A stretch of DNA of 64,000 bases, from NCBI RefSeq assembly GCF_000715075.1, contig NC_134082.1, forward strand, positions 100,480,399-100,544,398, written 5' to 3'. The stretch comes from Nicotiana tabacum (taxonomy: Eukaryota > Streptophyta > Magnoliopsida > Solanales > Solanaceae). This document shows, in pieces, positions 21,947 through 33,078 of this stretch. The number at the start of each line of letters is the position of its first letter. Positions within the stretch are counted from its first letter, which is position 1. The notes below the pieces were generated by a model. It was not told the DNA's origin, did no database searches, and was given only the letters and a program-made list of their open reading frames with translations. Position numbers and translations under genes: made by a program.

Positions 21947-24062
21947 TGTGAAATGAGATAGTATAATTAAATGCTAACAGTTAAAGGATGAATTCACGGA
22001 AAGAAATAACTCAATACACAGAGATAACAACAGGGGATCTCCTAGGATATCGTCCTGTAGTCCCAAACGTAAATGTGCAGGGGGTCCTAGAATACCGATC
22101 TGTAGTTCCAAAGTAAATATCCAGTACAGGGGGATCTACTGGGATATCGTCCCGTAGTCCTAATTATAAATGTGCAGGGGGATCTAGCAAAATACCGATC
22201 CGTAGTCCCAAAGTAAATACACAACAGTCTCAAGAAAGAATCCTACAATTCTATTCAAGTTCTTATAAGGAAAAGCAAGAAATTTCTAGACTAAACATGC
22301 TACACAAAATCCAAATAAGCAGGTAAGACAGTTAAGTCACATAAGCATGCTTTCCTAAGCTAAACAGGAGGTTTCACATGGTAATATTGCTCAATTAAAG
22401 GAAAGCATAGACATTTACTTAATGAAAACGGAATTTTTCAATAATTAGCACATGTACACACTCGTCACCTCATGTACACAACATTCATATAACAACAATA
22501 CCAAAATTCTAAGGGGAGTTCCCCCACACAAGGTTGGCAAGCCACTTGCCTCAAACCAACTCAAAATCAATCTGATATCATGCTCTTGCCACGAGTATCC
22601 AACTCCGGGTGGCCCAAATCTAATCAAATTAATATCATAACATAAAAATAACTACAAACAACTAAATTAGCTAATGAATTCGAAGCTAAGACAGCAAAAT
22701 AGAAAAACACCCAAAAATCCTCCTCGGGCCCACTTTTCGGGGTCGGGTAAAAGTCACAAATTATGAATACCCATTCACTCACGAGTCTAACCATACTAAT
22801 TTCACTCAAATTTGATACCAAAATATTGATAAAAATCCCAAAATTAGGTTTAAGAACTTTTCTCAAATTTTCCCAATTTTTCACCCCAAATTCGAAATTA
22901 GATGATGAATTCATGTTTAGATTAATGGGATATAATCAAAAAGGAGTTAGGAATCATTACCCACAAACTTCCTCCGAAAATCTATCCAAATTTCGCCTCC
23001 TACCGAGCTCTCAATCCAATTTTTGAGTTATGAACTCAAACCCTCGTTTTGAACTTTAAATTCTGCCCAAATACGACCTTAATTGCGATCACAGAAACTC
23101 CCTCGCGATCACGAAGAACAACTTCGTTGGCCTCCAGATTTGTACTACGCGAACGCGCATCTCCCCATGCGAATGCGATGCCTACACTGCTCAAACCTAC
23201 GTGATCGCGGTTGACCTCACGCGATCGCGAAGAGAAACTCTCCGCTCCACTGCAGCCTCACTTCTTCTTCGCGAACGCGACTTAGCCCGCGCATTCGCGA
23301 TTCACCCCTTCTACCACTACTACGCATTTGCATACCGCTTCCCGTAAATGCGATGAACAAAACTCCCTCCGGCTCAGCTAAAACTATGCGATCGCGAGCC
23401 TCTTCATGAGATCACGATGAAGGATTGTCCGCAACAGAAATACTAGCAATTCTGCCAACGGGGCCCCCGGGACCTCAACCAGACATACCAACCAATCCTA
23501 AAATACCATACGCACTTACTCAAACCCTCAAATCACATCAAACAACGCTAAAACCATGAAGCACACTCTAATCCAAGCCTAATGAACTTGAAATCTAAAG
23601 AATTCTACAATCGATGTCGAAACCAAACAAACCATGTCCGATTGACCCCAAATTTTGCACATAAGTCACATACAACACTACGGAACTATTCCAACTTTCG
23701 GAATCGGATTCCAACCCTGATATCAAAATCTCACTATCGATTCAGAAACTTCAAAAATTCAACTTTCGGCATTTCAAGCCTAAATAAGCTACAGACCTCC
23801 AAAACACAATCCGAACATGCCCCTAAACCTGAAATCCCCCAACGGAGCTAACAGAATTCCATTCCGAGGCCGTCTTCACACCATTCCGACTACATTCCAA
23901 ATTCTAAAACTTAAACTCTCATTTGGGGACTAAGTGTCCCAAAACACACTAAAACTCAAAACGAATCTTTCCGGCAAATCACAATAGAAGAAATAAACAT
24001 GGAAAAACAGTTAATAGGGGATCAGGGCAAAAATTCATGAAATTATCAGTCGGGTCATTACA
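21378..24062 (-). repeat. 5' LTR of the Tekay-type element, 2685 bp
   Basis: It starts TGTCACGACCCGAG and ends GGGTCATTACA. It pairs with 13551-16261 over its whole length. It holds a (TA)n run (about 21889-21939), the AGGGGGATCT array (22030-22215) and the CGCGATCGCG word cluster (23085-23420). ORFs at 22624-23026 and 23582-23851 are chance frames; similar ones occur in the sister LTR. Confidence 0.9.
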
Positions 24063-24067
24063 ATTAT

Positions 24068-25061
24068 CAAGATGAACTGTCTTGATTTCATAATCTGAAA
24101 GTTATGCTCTTAATTGAGAAAAGAAATTTCAAATGTCAAACTGTAGGTTGACAATAATCGCACATGTAACCATCTCATATATGCATCTATAAGTGGTTCA
24201 CATGATAGGTGAATAGGACCATATTCACCTTTCATATATTTGAGAATCAGGGGTCTTAGTCCCAACTTTAGTTGGTATAATCAATTTATTATGAGAACAA
24301 GCAACACATGAGAATTCTTGAAGAATTTTCTAGTTCTTCAGTATATGCTTACCTGAATTCTCAAATAGCTCATTTAAAAATGGCAAATGAAAACTTCAAG
24401 TTTATCATGGTATGTGTTATCTCTTAGCAAACTTCTGGTTTACTATGACATAATCTTTTGCATTAGTAAACTTCCGATTTACTGTGGCTACTTTTGTATT
24501 ACCAAATTTCTAGTTTACTGTAGCTGCTTTTGCCTCGGTAAAACTTCTGGCTTACTGTGATACATAATGTAGTACAAATTGAAAAATAAGGCAGGTAACT
24601 TCTCACATACATATTATTTTACCCCTATGATTGTGGAAACATGAAGATTTTTAATCTTCCAATCATTTGTAGTCTCAATATGATAGTCATATATATTAGT
24701 AAACTTCGGGTTTACTACAACATATATTTTGACCGTAATCATATAATATGAATGATATATTTGTATACAAGCTCTTCGAGAGCCTTCATTCATTATTCAC
24801 AATCTAATATTTATCGGACACTACTGGTGTAATATGTCTTCTAGACAAACAATTAGTTCTTCAGGAGTTGTTGATATATTTTGGACTATCAAATACTGCT
24901 TAGACACTTCTGGTATCATGAGAGAAAATCATAATCAAATGAACATTATAAAGACAATTCCAAATTTATAAATATTAGAAATTATGAATTTCAGTATTTT
25001 TACCACCAACTTTGTAGCAAATACTCCTTCAAGGAGAAACGCCATTAACATCTAAATATTT
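24068..25061 (-). pseudogene. Copia GAG-pre-integrase and integrase N-terminal part
   Basis: On the minus strand, KGEYGPIHLSCEP and IDAYMRWLHV (about 24235-24160) match the start of a plant copia integrase core. The stretch then reaches residues of the HLDN motif at the Tekay-type insertion (24068). Upstream near 24350 are SGKHILKN and FSCVACSHNK, the Cys pair of the zinc finger in the GAG-pre-integrase domain. A 37-bp repeat lies further upstream. Stops are frequent. The next bases of the gene continue at 13545, so the insertion split the integrase inside the LDN-AG codons. Confidence 0.75.
24415..24560. repeat. 37-bp tandem repeats in the copia gag/integrase region
   Basis: Four imperfect units begin CTTCTGGTTTACTGTGGC and end GTAAA. 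A fifth word of the same kind (AGTAAACTTCGGGTTTACT) is at about 24700. Confidence 0.7.
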
Positions 25062-28000
25062 TAAACAACTCACAAAATGATTTATATTTCCCAAAACATG
25101 CAATTGACACCCCTACTCTGTTTTTAACTAATGTACCGGCCACCGTCTTATGCCACTACCGTCCTAACATCTAGTTCGACACTCACATGACTACTATTAC
25201 CAATTTGAACAACGACCCTTAATGCAAACACAATATCACAGGTTCAAAAATAGAATGCTAATTCCAGTTATTTCTAGCTTTAACTGTTTAAACTGAACAC
25301 ACACACTAAACTAACTATAGCTAATGCATACAATCGATACTTTAACCGATTTCCAATACTATTTGCATTCTACACTTTCCTTTTCCTTTCAATTGATGTG
25401 GTACTTTCTAGAATTAGCCATTGGCATAAAAATTGACATTCAGACTTAGTCGACAGAATCCAATGATCCAGTAATCCAATAGTCACAGTCCCAATTAATT
25501 TAACAGTCCAACAAACTCATTTTTAACTACAGGGATCAGTTACCATATGCTAACATGTTTTAGTATGAACTATATTAAAAAAAACTCATACAACTCCATT
25601 TCAGTCCACTTACTACATACCAACAGGGATCTATATACTAACAACAGTGACTGAATAATTTAAATACATCAGTCATATAGAAACCAAAACAAAATTTCAA
25701 CTCTTCACGTATATTCGAACTCCATGTTTTCAGCTTACAAATGCCAGAGTTACAGTTGTGTACCTGGAAATCAGTTACAATGGAAGAAGAAGAAGAAAAC
25801 AAGCAGGTTAGCAGCAGCAAATAGCACAGCCCAACAACAACAATAATAATCAATACCCAGTAATATAGAACAAAGAACAGGCCCAAGTGATGAGCCAGAA
25901 ATCCAGAAGTGTTTAAAACCAAACAAGAATTACCAGACTAACTCAAAACCAGCCTGGACAAATCCAAAATCACTAGAAAACCAACCAGGGAACCTCTGAG
26001 ACTCTCACAATCAGAAATCAAGCTAGAAACACGCAACTCATCAACTGGAATTCTAATTTGACTTCAGGAAACTAATGCAACAGTAGGTTTTCTCAATCTT
26101 TTCCAAAGTCAGGCAGTGTGTGCCTATCTTTGGACTTTTTCTATTTTTGTTTTGACCCTCAACCCTTACTGCCCCTTTTTTTCCGAAAAAGAAGGTCCCC
26201 CTCAATGTCTCTACTAATCTCTATTTATCTGCCCCCCTCACAGACCCTTCCCCCTCTCAATAACACTTAAACCATTACCCCCACCATCTTTTTTGCCCAT
26301 GATATTCTTACAGCCCATTATCAAGTGTCTTGTGCCCAAAGGTATGGGCAACTCATAATATTCAATTAATCCCCTATGCCTTTATTCTTTGTTCCCTACT
26401 AATACTAAACAATTCATTAGTTTAATGGTACTTTAATATTTTACTGACAGCCCACTTAAACTAGCCAATTTCTGAACCCTTTAATTCCCAAATTACCCCT
26501 GAAACTACTATGATTTACTGTCCTAGTCCCATTCCTTGTACCTTATCAGCTATAACCAATTTCCTTAATCAAAATCAACCAGAAACTTAAACTACATAGA
26601 TTAGATCAACAACAAACTGATATTAAATTGCTAAGATACACATGTACATGGGAATAACTGGCTGCCTTCACCATTCTGAACCAAAACTAGCAAAAGGAAT
26701 GAAATATTGTAATATCACAAATTCATATGTAAGTAAGCTGATTGGCAATGGAGAGGAAAGAATCAATCATAACATAGTAAGACAATTCGAACCAACAGTA
26801 ATATCAAACGATCACAGCTTTACACAATCACTCACTGAGCTTGCCTAAACCGAGGTATTCAACAATGTAAAGAGGAAACTAATCTAGAGGGAAAAAAACA
26901 GACAGGGGTTCGAGCGAGTTCAACCAAATCCAATTAACTAGAAAATTCAATTAATACAGCGATGAACATTTGGACCGGAAAAAAAGGTCTGAAGGAGGGG
27001 GGGGGGGAAGAAGAAGTAATTGACAATCACAGCGATGAAATTTAGGCAAACACAACAACAATCAAAAGGAAAAAAAAAGAGAAAAGAAAAGAAGAGAAAT
27101 ACCTCAGAAACTACAGGCTAAAACCCAATCTGTACCAATTGAACCTTCGACTTGAGGTTTGAAGCCGAGATGGACCTTAATAGAGTGTTCTCGACTGAGA
27201 ACACACTACTAAGATTGGCCACGACCTCAATTTCCTTTTGGATCGACTCTTAGGTTTTGTTCTTCTAGGGCTCGTTGATTGACTTGAAACTCGACCAGTT
27301 CTAGCAAGATTCGAGCTAGACCAAGGGCGTTTTAGGCACAAGGGAGGTCAGGTGGATAGCTGGTGTGAGTTTGGGGTTCATGAGATGAACTAGGGTTTTG
27401 GGTCCTGAGCTTCGATCAAAGATTCGAACAAGCCGGGGATGATTCGAGGACAACGGAGTGGGGATTCAGGTTGAGGGTGGTTATGGGGTTCTGGAGTGTT
27501 ATTTTGGTGACCGACGACGTTGTTGCCGCCGGTTTCAGGCGAAGGAGTGGAGGGGCGGCTAGGGTTTCGGAGGGGATTTAGCCTCCGAATCTGGAGACGA
27601 TACAGAGAGGGGGGTCTGATGGGTTTTGGGGCGTTAGGGGGGGGGGGGGTTGATATATTAAAAGGGGTCGATCAATGTGAGTCGTTGGATCAAGGGTGAT
27701 GGAGGGTTCAGATCAGCTTGGGGAAGGGAAACGGGGTCGTTTGGTTTAGTGTTGGGGTTGGATCGAGTATTGGAGTGACGAGTCGGGGTCGGGTTGGGTC
27801 AAGGCTTTAGGACCGTTGATCAAGTTAATTTCAACGATCCTGATTGAAATGCCTGAAATGGCGTCGTTTGGTTGAGCTGGAGACGGGCTGGATTGGGGCG
27901 GGCATTGGGCTGACTTGGGGGTGACATTGGGCCTGGACTTCTTCTACTCAAAACTGGCCCAGTCCGAAATCTCTCTTGTTTTCTTCTTTCTCTTCTATTT

Positions 28001-28389
28001 TCTTTTTTTTTTTCAATTCCTAATACCAAAAATTCCTAAATTGACTTGTAAACCCAAAATTATTTTAAAAAGATATTAATTAACCCTTAATCAACAATTA
28101 ACACACGAGATCGAAAAAATAAAATCGCACAATTAAACAATAAAAATGGCAAAACTACCGGAATTCATATTTTTTGTGATTTTCATTCTTTAAAGTAGGA
28201 CATGGTTTAATTAATTCCAAAAATGCATAATTAACTCCTAAATTCACATGCAACACATATTTTTGTATTTTTCTTAATCAAAGTAGAAATAAACATGCAC
28301 AGACAAAAATACAAATAAATCACAAACAAAACCATTTTATTTTGAATTTTTGGGAGTAGTTCTCATAGGGCAAAAATCACGTGCTCACA
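25062..28389 (-). repeat. 3' LTR of the Ogre-type element, truncated
   Basis: It parallels 43614-46944 from TAAACAACTCAC onward and ends CACGTGCTCACA. The part equivalent to 42593-43613 is missing; left of 25062 is copia sequence. The terminal motif TGTCACACCTCC, present in the other LTR, is therefore absent. Confidence 0.9.
27651..27663 (-). promoter_or_regulatory. Candidate TATA box in the Ogre-type LTR
   Basis: The minus-strand word TTTTAATATATCA lies before a C-rich leader. The same word is at about 46207-46220 in the 5' LTR. Position in the middle of the LTR and the following pyrimidine-rich leader suit a U3/R junction. Inference only. Confidence 0.35.
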
Positions 28390-28406
28390 GCTGCCCCTCT
28401 TTGTCC
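28390..28406 (-). promoter_or_regulatory. Polypurine tract of the Ogre-type element
   Basis: On the minus strand GGACAAAGAGGGGCAGC abuts the 3' LTR start TGTGAGCACG. Confidence 0.75.
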
Positions 28407-28526
28407 GAAAACACAAAGAGTGTTCGTGCAAAGATAACGTGAGCAGATACGAGCAATTTTTTCCCGTTGGAATACCCCGTGTGAAGCAATTTTTGAAAGA
28501 TTCAACCGACCCTTTGCTTCAAAGGT

Positions 28527-28571
28527 TTCCTACATATCCCTGGCTAACCGGAAATCAGGTTAATGTAGTTC
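28527..28571 (-). other. Conserved stem-loop, copy 1 (Ogre-type 3' UTR)
   Basis: The outer stem is CTACAT (28530-28535) with ATGTAG (28563-28568). The inner stem is TCC..GG with CC..GGA, and AAATCAGG lies between the inner and outer stems on the right. See the finding on four copies. Confidence 0.6.
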
Positions 28572-28979
28572 GGGAAGTTTCGGTAGCTGGGACTACCATG
28601 GAGCTGTTATTTTGCTGTTACTGCTATTGTTGCTGATGTTACCGCTTACTGACCTCCTTATTACACCTTGATGAAAGATAAAGAAGTTATACTACTATGA
28701 TCTATGAATTACAAAGATTTATCCTCAAACTTGGTCATGTGACTGTTGCTGCCTTTGTTGCCTTGTGTTTCCTCTGGTATTTCTTCACTTCTAATTTGTC
28801 TTGTATTCTCTCTTGATTATCGATCTCGAACTGCTTATTTCCTTCTTGTGAGCTCCGCATTACTTTTCCATCGAATCTTGAACTGCTTTCCTCTGCTGGG
28901 GATCTCTTGTTGTTTCCCGCTGGGGATTTTGGTTGTATTCCTCTGCTTTATTGACTTCAACACCAATTACTTCTTAAAA

Positions 28980-29502
28980 TATAACACCTCTATTCTCCAG
29001 GCGGACTCCTGACTTCAATATAACTTCTTAAAGATAACACCTTCATTCTCAATGCGGGCTCCTGACTTCAACAACTTCTTAAAAATATAACACTTCTATT
29101 CTCCAGGCGGGCTCCTGACTTCAACAACTTCTTAAAAATATAACACCTCTATTCTCCAGGCGGGCTCCTGACTTCAACAACTTCTTAAAAATATAACACC
29201 TCTATTCTCCAGGCGGGCTCCTGACTTCAACCACTTCTTAAAGATAACACCTATATTCTCCAGGCGGGATCCTGACTTCAACAACTTCCTAAAAATATAA
29301 CACCTCTGTTCTCCAGGCGGGCTCCTGACTTCAACAACTTTTAAAAATACAACACCTCTATTCTCCAGGCGGGCTCCTGACTTCAACCACTTCTTAAAGA
29401 TAACACCTCTATTCTCCAGGCGAGTTCCTGACTTCAATAACTTCTTAAAGACAACAACTCTATTCTCCAGGCGGGCTCCTGACTTCAACTACTTCTTAAA
29501 CA
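28980..29502. repeat. Tandem repeat, ~54-bp unit, ten copies
   Basis: Units carry TATTCTCCAGGCGGGCTCCT followed by GACTTCAACAACTTCTTAAA. Neighbouring units differ at a few bases and in the length of the A-run. The minus-strand frame 29488-29174 with repeated GARLENRGV is an artefact of this array. Confidence 0.93.
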
Positions 29503-30834
29503 ATGCGTTTTATTGTTGTTGTTCCTTCCGGCATCCTGAACCATTTTTCCTTCTAATCTTGAATCATCCTTTTTCAGAACTGCTTCCCTCAAAACTGGTG
29601 TTTTATTCCTCCGAAAACTGATGGGGATAACACCGATGTTTTATTCACAACTATGTTATTTTCCTTCTTCACAGACTTCTTCCTTTAAAGCTGGCGCTTT
29701 CCTTCTCTGAAACCTGCCGGGGATAACATGGCTGGGGAATTATCTTCCTTCTCTAAGACTAGTTACTTTCCTCCTTTTAACAATGGTGGGGATGATATTG
29801 ATTCAAAGACCACTACCCTTAAAACATGGGTTATCTTGCTTCTTCCAAGATTGCTTTCTTTAAAACTTGTATTGCATTTGCCCGTAAACTGCTGGGGATT
29901 CCACTTCCTTCAAAACTTGTGTTACCTTCCATCTTCCCCCAAGTGGTTATCTGATTTCAAGAAAATTTTCGCAATGAGAGAAAATTTTCTGCCCCAGTTG
30001 GATAATCTTCTTTGCGGCCATGTCTTCCCGCTGTCAATAACATTTCCTTTCCCTGCTTCAAATCAAAGAAAAAAATTGTTAGTTTAAAACGTGGTGAGTG
30101 GTCGTGCCACTCCTGCTGGGGATGGTTTTTCCCTTCTTCCTTTCCCTGCTTTGTGTTTTATTACAAAACTTGCTAGGGATGATATTATTTGCTGGGGATG
30201 ATATTCCTGCCGGGGATGGTTTTTCTTTTCTCTTCCTTCCCCGCTCTATGTTGTCCGACCATCATCAATAGTGGTCGATAATCTGTCGGAGTTGTTCCTG
30301 CATTTCGCAAATCTATCGGGGATCCTCTTGGAATTTGATCCATAACTTTTCAACTGTTGTTTTTTCTATTTTTCTCCAACTTCTCCTGGAAATTCGGTCC
30401 TCTTGGAATCTAGACCCATTCATCATTTGGTCTTGCGACAAACTTCTTTTTGCTTTGTCGCCTTATCTTTGGCCCGTCCTATTCACATTGTGTTTTTGCA
30501 CCATCTTGGCAACTGGTAATAAGCTCTGAAAATCCTTTTCAAAAACAAACTGCTGGGGGGGATAAAGTCTTTAGATCAAGAAATGAAAAAGTGATGATTT
30601 CAAAAGATAGAAAAAGAAGAAATCTTTCTGAACAAATGCTGGGGAAAAGAAAAAAAAAGAACTTATCTGAATGATATAACCGATCCCAACGATCATGTCA
30701 TGCATTCCGGATTAATCAACCCAGTCTATTTGTATCAATCAATCTTTCGGACGGCCTCATCTTGCTGGAGATAAACAGGCACTCAAGTCTTTGCCAAATG
30801 CGGACCCTTTCTGCCAATCTTGTCTTGTCGTCTC

Positions 30835-31012
30835 ATAGTGCCCTTCGAGGGGTTTTCACTACTAAGACTCTCTCATTTCTCTCAACTCCCATTGCCTTAT
30901 GGTGCCTGTGAAGGTTTTCACCGATAAGACTCTCTCATTTTATTTCTCTCAACTTACGTCGCCTTATGGTGCCTGTGGAGGTTTTCACCGATAAGACTCT
31001 CTCATTTTATTT
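30835..31012. repeat. Tandem repeat, ~70-bp unit, three copies
   Basis: Units carry CCTTATGGTGCCTGTGGAGG and TTTTCACCGATAAGACTCTC. The first unit is the most diverged. Confidence 0.85.
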
Positions 31013-31380
31013 TATTTTTTCCAGCTGGGGATCGGAGTGTTACCGATATGACTCTCTCTGCTGGGGATTCTTTCGGCTACCAATTCATTTCCAGCTTATG
31101 ATCCTCTTCTCTGCTGGGGATCAGAGTGTTATTCCCGACTTCCGTTTGCATGACTTGGCACTTCTCGGATACTGATCGGGAGGTCTTTTTGGACATCAAT
31201 ATGGGTTTTTGTGTATGACTAAAAGAAAAAGGGTAAAAGGTTCAAAATAATTTTGACGGGTAAAACATTACAACTCTTGGAATCAATTTTCTTTCCCAAA
31301 ATTATAAACACAACTTCTGCCCCAGTTTTTTTTTTTGCTTGGGGGATTTTTTTTTGTTACACTATGACCGAGCCGTGAGG

Positions 31381-31421
31381 CTCCTACGTATTCTCTTTAA
31401 GGAATCAGGTCAAACGTAGTT
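31381..31421 (-). other. Conserved stem-loop, copy 2 (Ogre-type 3' UTR)
   Basis: The outer stem is CTACGT (31384-31389) with ACGTAG (31414-31419). The inner stem is ATTCT with GGAAT, followed by CAGGTC. Confidence 0.65.
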
Positions 31422-31656
31422 CCCAATTCCTTTGTTTTTCTTGTGACTTTCTTTTGTCTTTATTATCATTATTTTTCTCTTCTCTTTTTTCTTTCATTTT
31501 TATTACTGATTCTAAAAGAGGGGTATGGAAGAATAAATAAGGCTCAAAAGGGAAAGCAAAGGTTAAAGTGTTTGGATAGAAGAAAGAATTGCCTCCGTCA
31601 TTTCATTCTCCGATAAATGCCAAGCACAAACAAACAACAATTACAATCAAAAGAAA

Positions 31657-32820
31657 TCATACATAATATCTCTTAACTACGCCCGAATTGATAGCCATGT
31701 CGACGCATTTCCCTTCGATATCTGTTAAACATAAGGCGCCATTGGACAATACTCTGGTTACAATGAATGGCCCTTTCCAATTCGGGGCGAACTTGCCCTT
31801 TGCCTCAGCCTGATGTGGGAGGATGCGTTTCAGCACTCGCTGGTCCACTTCAAACTTCCGGGGACGCACCTTTTTGTTGTATGCTCTTGCCATTCTCTTT
31901 TGATATAACTAACCATGACACATAACTGCCAATCTCTTTTCATCAATCAGGTTCAACTGCTCCAAACGGGCTTTGACCCACTCGTCATCATCAATCTCAG
32001 CCTCAGCGATAATCCGAAAGGATGGAATTTCAACCTCTGCCGGTATCACTAATTCAGTTCCGTATACCAACAAATAAGGAGTTGCCCCTACCGAGGTACG
32101 GACAGTAGTGCGATAACCCAACAATGCAAATGGTAATTTTTCATGCCACTGCCTAGAACCTTCTACCATCTTCCGATGTATCTTCTTTATGTTTTTGTTG
32201 GCTGCCTCAACTGCTCCATTCGCCTTGGGACGATATGGGGTGGAATTGCGGTGTGTAATCTTAAACTGATGACATACCTCTTTCATCAAATTGCTGTTAA
32301 GATTAACACCATTATCTGTGATGATCACCTTTGGGATCCCAAATCTACAGATGATATGGGAGTGAACAAAATCTACCACTGCCTTCTTGGTTACCGACTT
32401 GAAAGTTTTAGCTTCAACCCACTTAGTGAAATAATCGATGGTCACCAGAATGAACCTATGCCCATTGGATGCTGCTGGCTCAATTGGTCCAATGATATCC
32501 AAGCCCCAGGTGACAAATGGCCATGGTGCTGACATTGTATGCAATTCTGTCGACGGAGAATGAATAAGATCTCCATGTATCTGACACTGATGGCATTTCC
32601 ACACGAAACTAATACAATCACGCTCCATAGTGAGCCAATAGTACCCTGCTCGAAGAATCTTCTTCGCCAATACATATACGCTCATATGTGGCCCACAAAC
32701 TCCAACATGTACCTCTGTCATAACTGTCGTGGCTTGACTAGCATCTATACATCTCAGCAATCCCAAATCTGGTGTTCTTTTGTACAACACTCCTCTACTG
32801 AGGAAGAACCCATTTTCCAA
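31657..32820 (-). pseudogene. Ogre-type integrase
   Basis: A 303-residue frame (32820-31909) holds the zinc-binding His and Cys residues (H38, H45, C76, C79: EVHVG and KCHQC). It also holds the catalytic core, with D108 in WGLDIIG, D169 in IITDNG and E205 in NGAVEAANKN, all three acidic residues in place. A TAG at about 31909 separates the C-terminal part (31893-31657) with RMARAYNKKVRPR and GPFIVTRVL. A TGA just before 32820 cuts it from the RNase H part. I see no chromodomain, as expected for Tat elements. Only the stops, not the active site, are defective. Confidence 0.9.
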
Positions 32821-33075
32821 TCACCGAATGGCTCTCTTTTGATCTCCGGTGGCCTGCTTAGGGTATATCTCAATCCTGAGGTATTCCTTAACATCGTAAA
32901 ACCATGGCTCGCCATCCATTTCTTCACCTATCATGTTGCAATAAGCATGCTGATCAGGAACCTGGATATGCAATGGGTCAACATGAATTCTGTCTGGGTG
33001 GTGCAACATCAATGCTAGGGTGGCCAAAGCATCGACAACCTCATTATGAACTCTTGCGATGTGTCTGAACTCCAC
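32821..33075 (-). pseudogene. Ogre-type aRNase H C-terminus and integrase N-terminal linker
   Basis: This 84-residue open stretch lies between two TGA codons (33076-33078 and 32818-32820), in frame with RT upstream. It starts SVEFRHIARVHNEVVDALA, the end of the second RNase H with its last acidic residue (VVDALA). A linker to the integrase follows. It is a piece of pol, not a gene of its own. Confidence 0.8.
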
Positions 33076-33078
33076 TGA

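Larger units (their letters stand above)
13551..24062 (-). mobile_element. Full-length Tekay-type chromovirus (Ty3/gypsy), 10.5 kb, inactive
   Basis: Two LTRs (13551-16261 and 21378-24062) lie in minus orientation, flanked by perfect 5-bp duplications ATTAT (13546-13550 and 24063-24067). A primer-binding site for initiator Met tRNA (21361-21374), a polypurine tract (16262-16274) and a gag-pro-RT-RH-IN-chromodomain order complete it. Chromodomain residues after the integrase place it in the chromovirus group; Tekay/Del is the best fit. All coding parts have stops or frameshifts. By eye the LTRs differ at roughly one base in ten, so the insertion is old. Confidence 0.92.
28407..31656 (-). other. 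3' untranslated region of the Ogre-type element
   Basis: There is no coding function in 3.2 kb. It contains two of the four conserved stem-loops (28527-28571 and 31381-31421), ten 54-bp tandem repeats (28980-29502), three ~70-bp repeats (30835-31012), and about fifteen plus-strand words of the form GCTGGGGAT (28890-31125). ORFs here are short and cross the repeats. Confidence 0.75.

Noticed and set aside
26900..26935. GGTTCGAGC, a tRNA B-box-like word
   Set aside because: No A box, acceptor stem or cloverleaf around it; it is inside an LTR and recurs at about 45465.
29174..29488. ORF of repeated GARLENRGV
   Set aside because: It is a frame through the 54-bp tandem array on the sense strand of an untranslated region; unit length differences shift the frame.
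28980..29502. Regular direct repeats that could suggest a CRISPR array
   Set aside because: There are no unique spacers between repeats, no cas genes, and the host is a plant.
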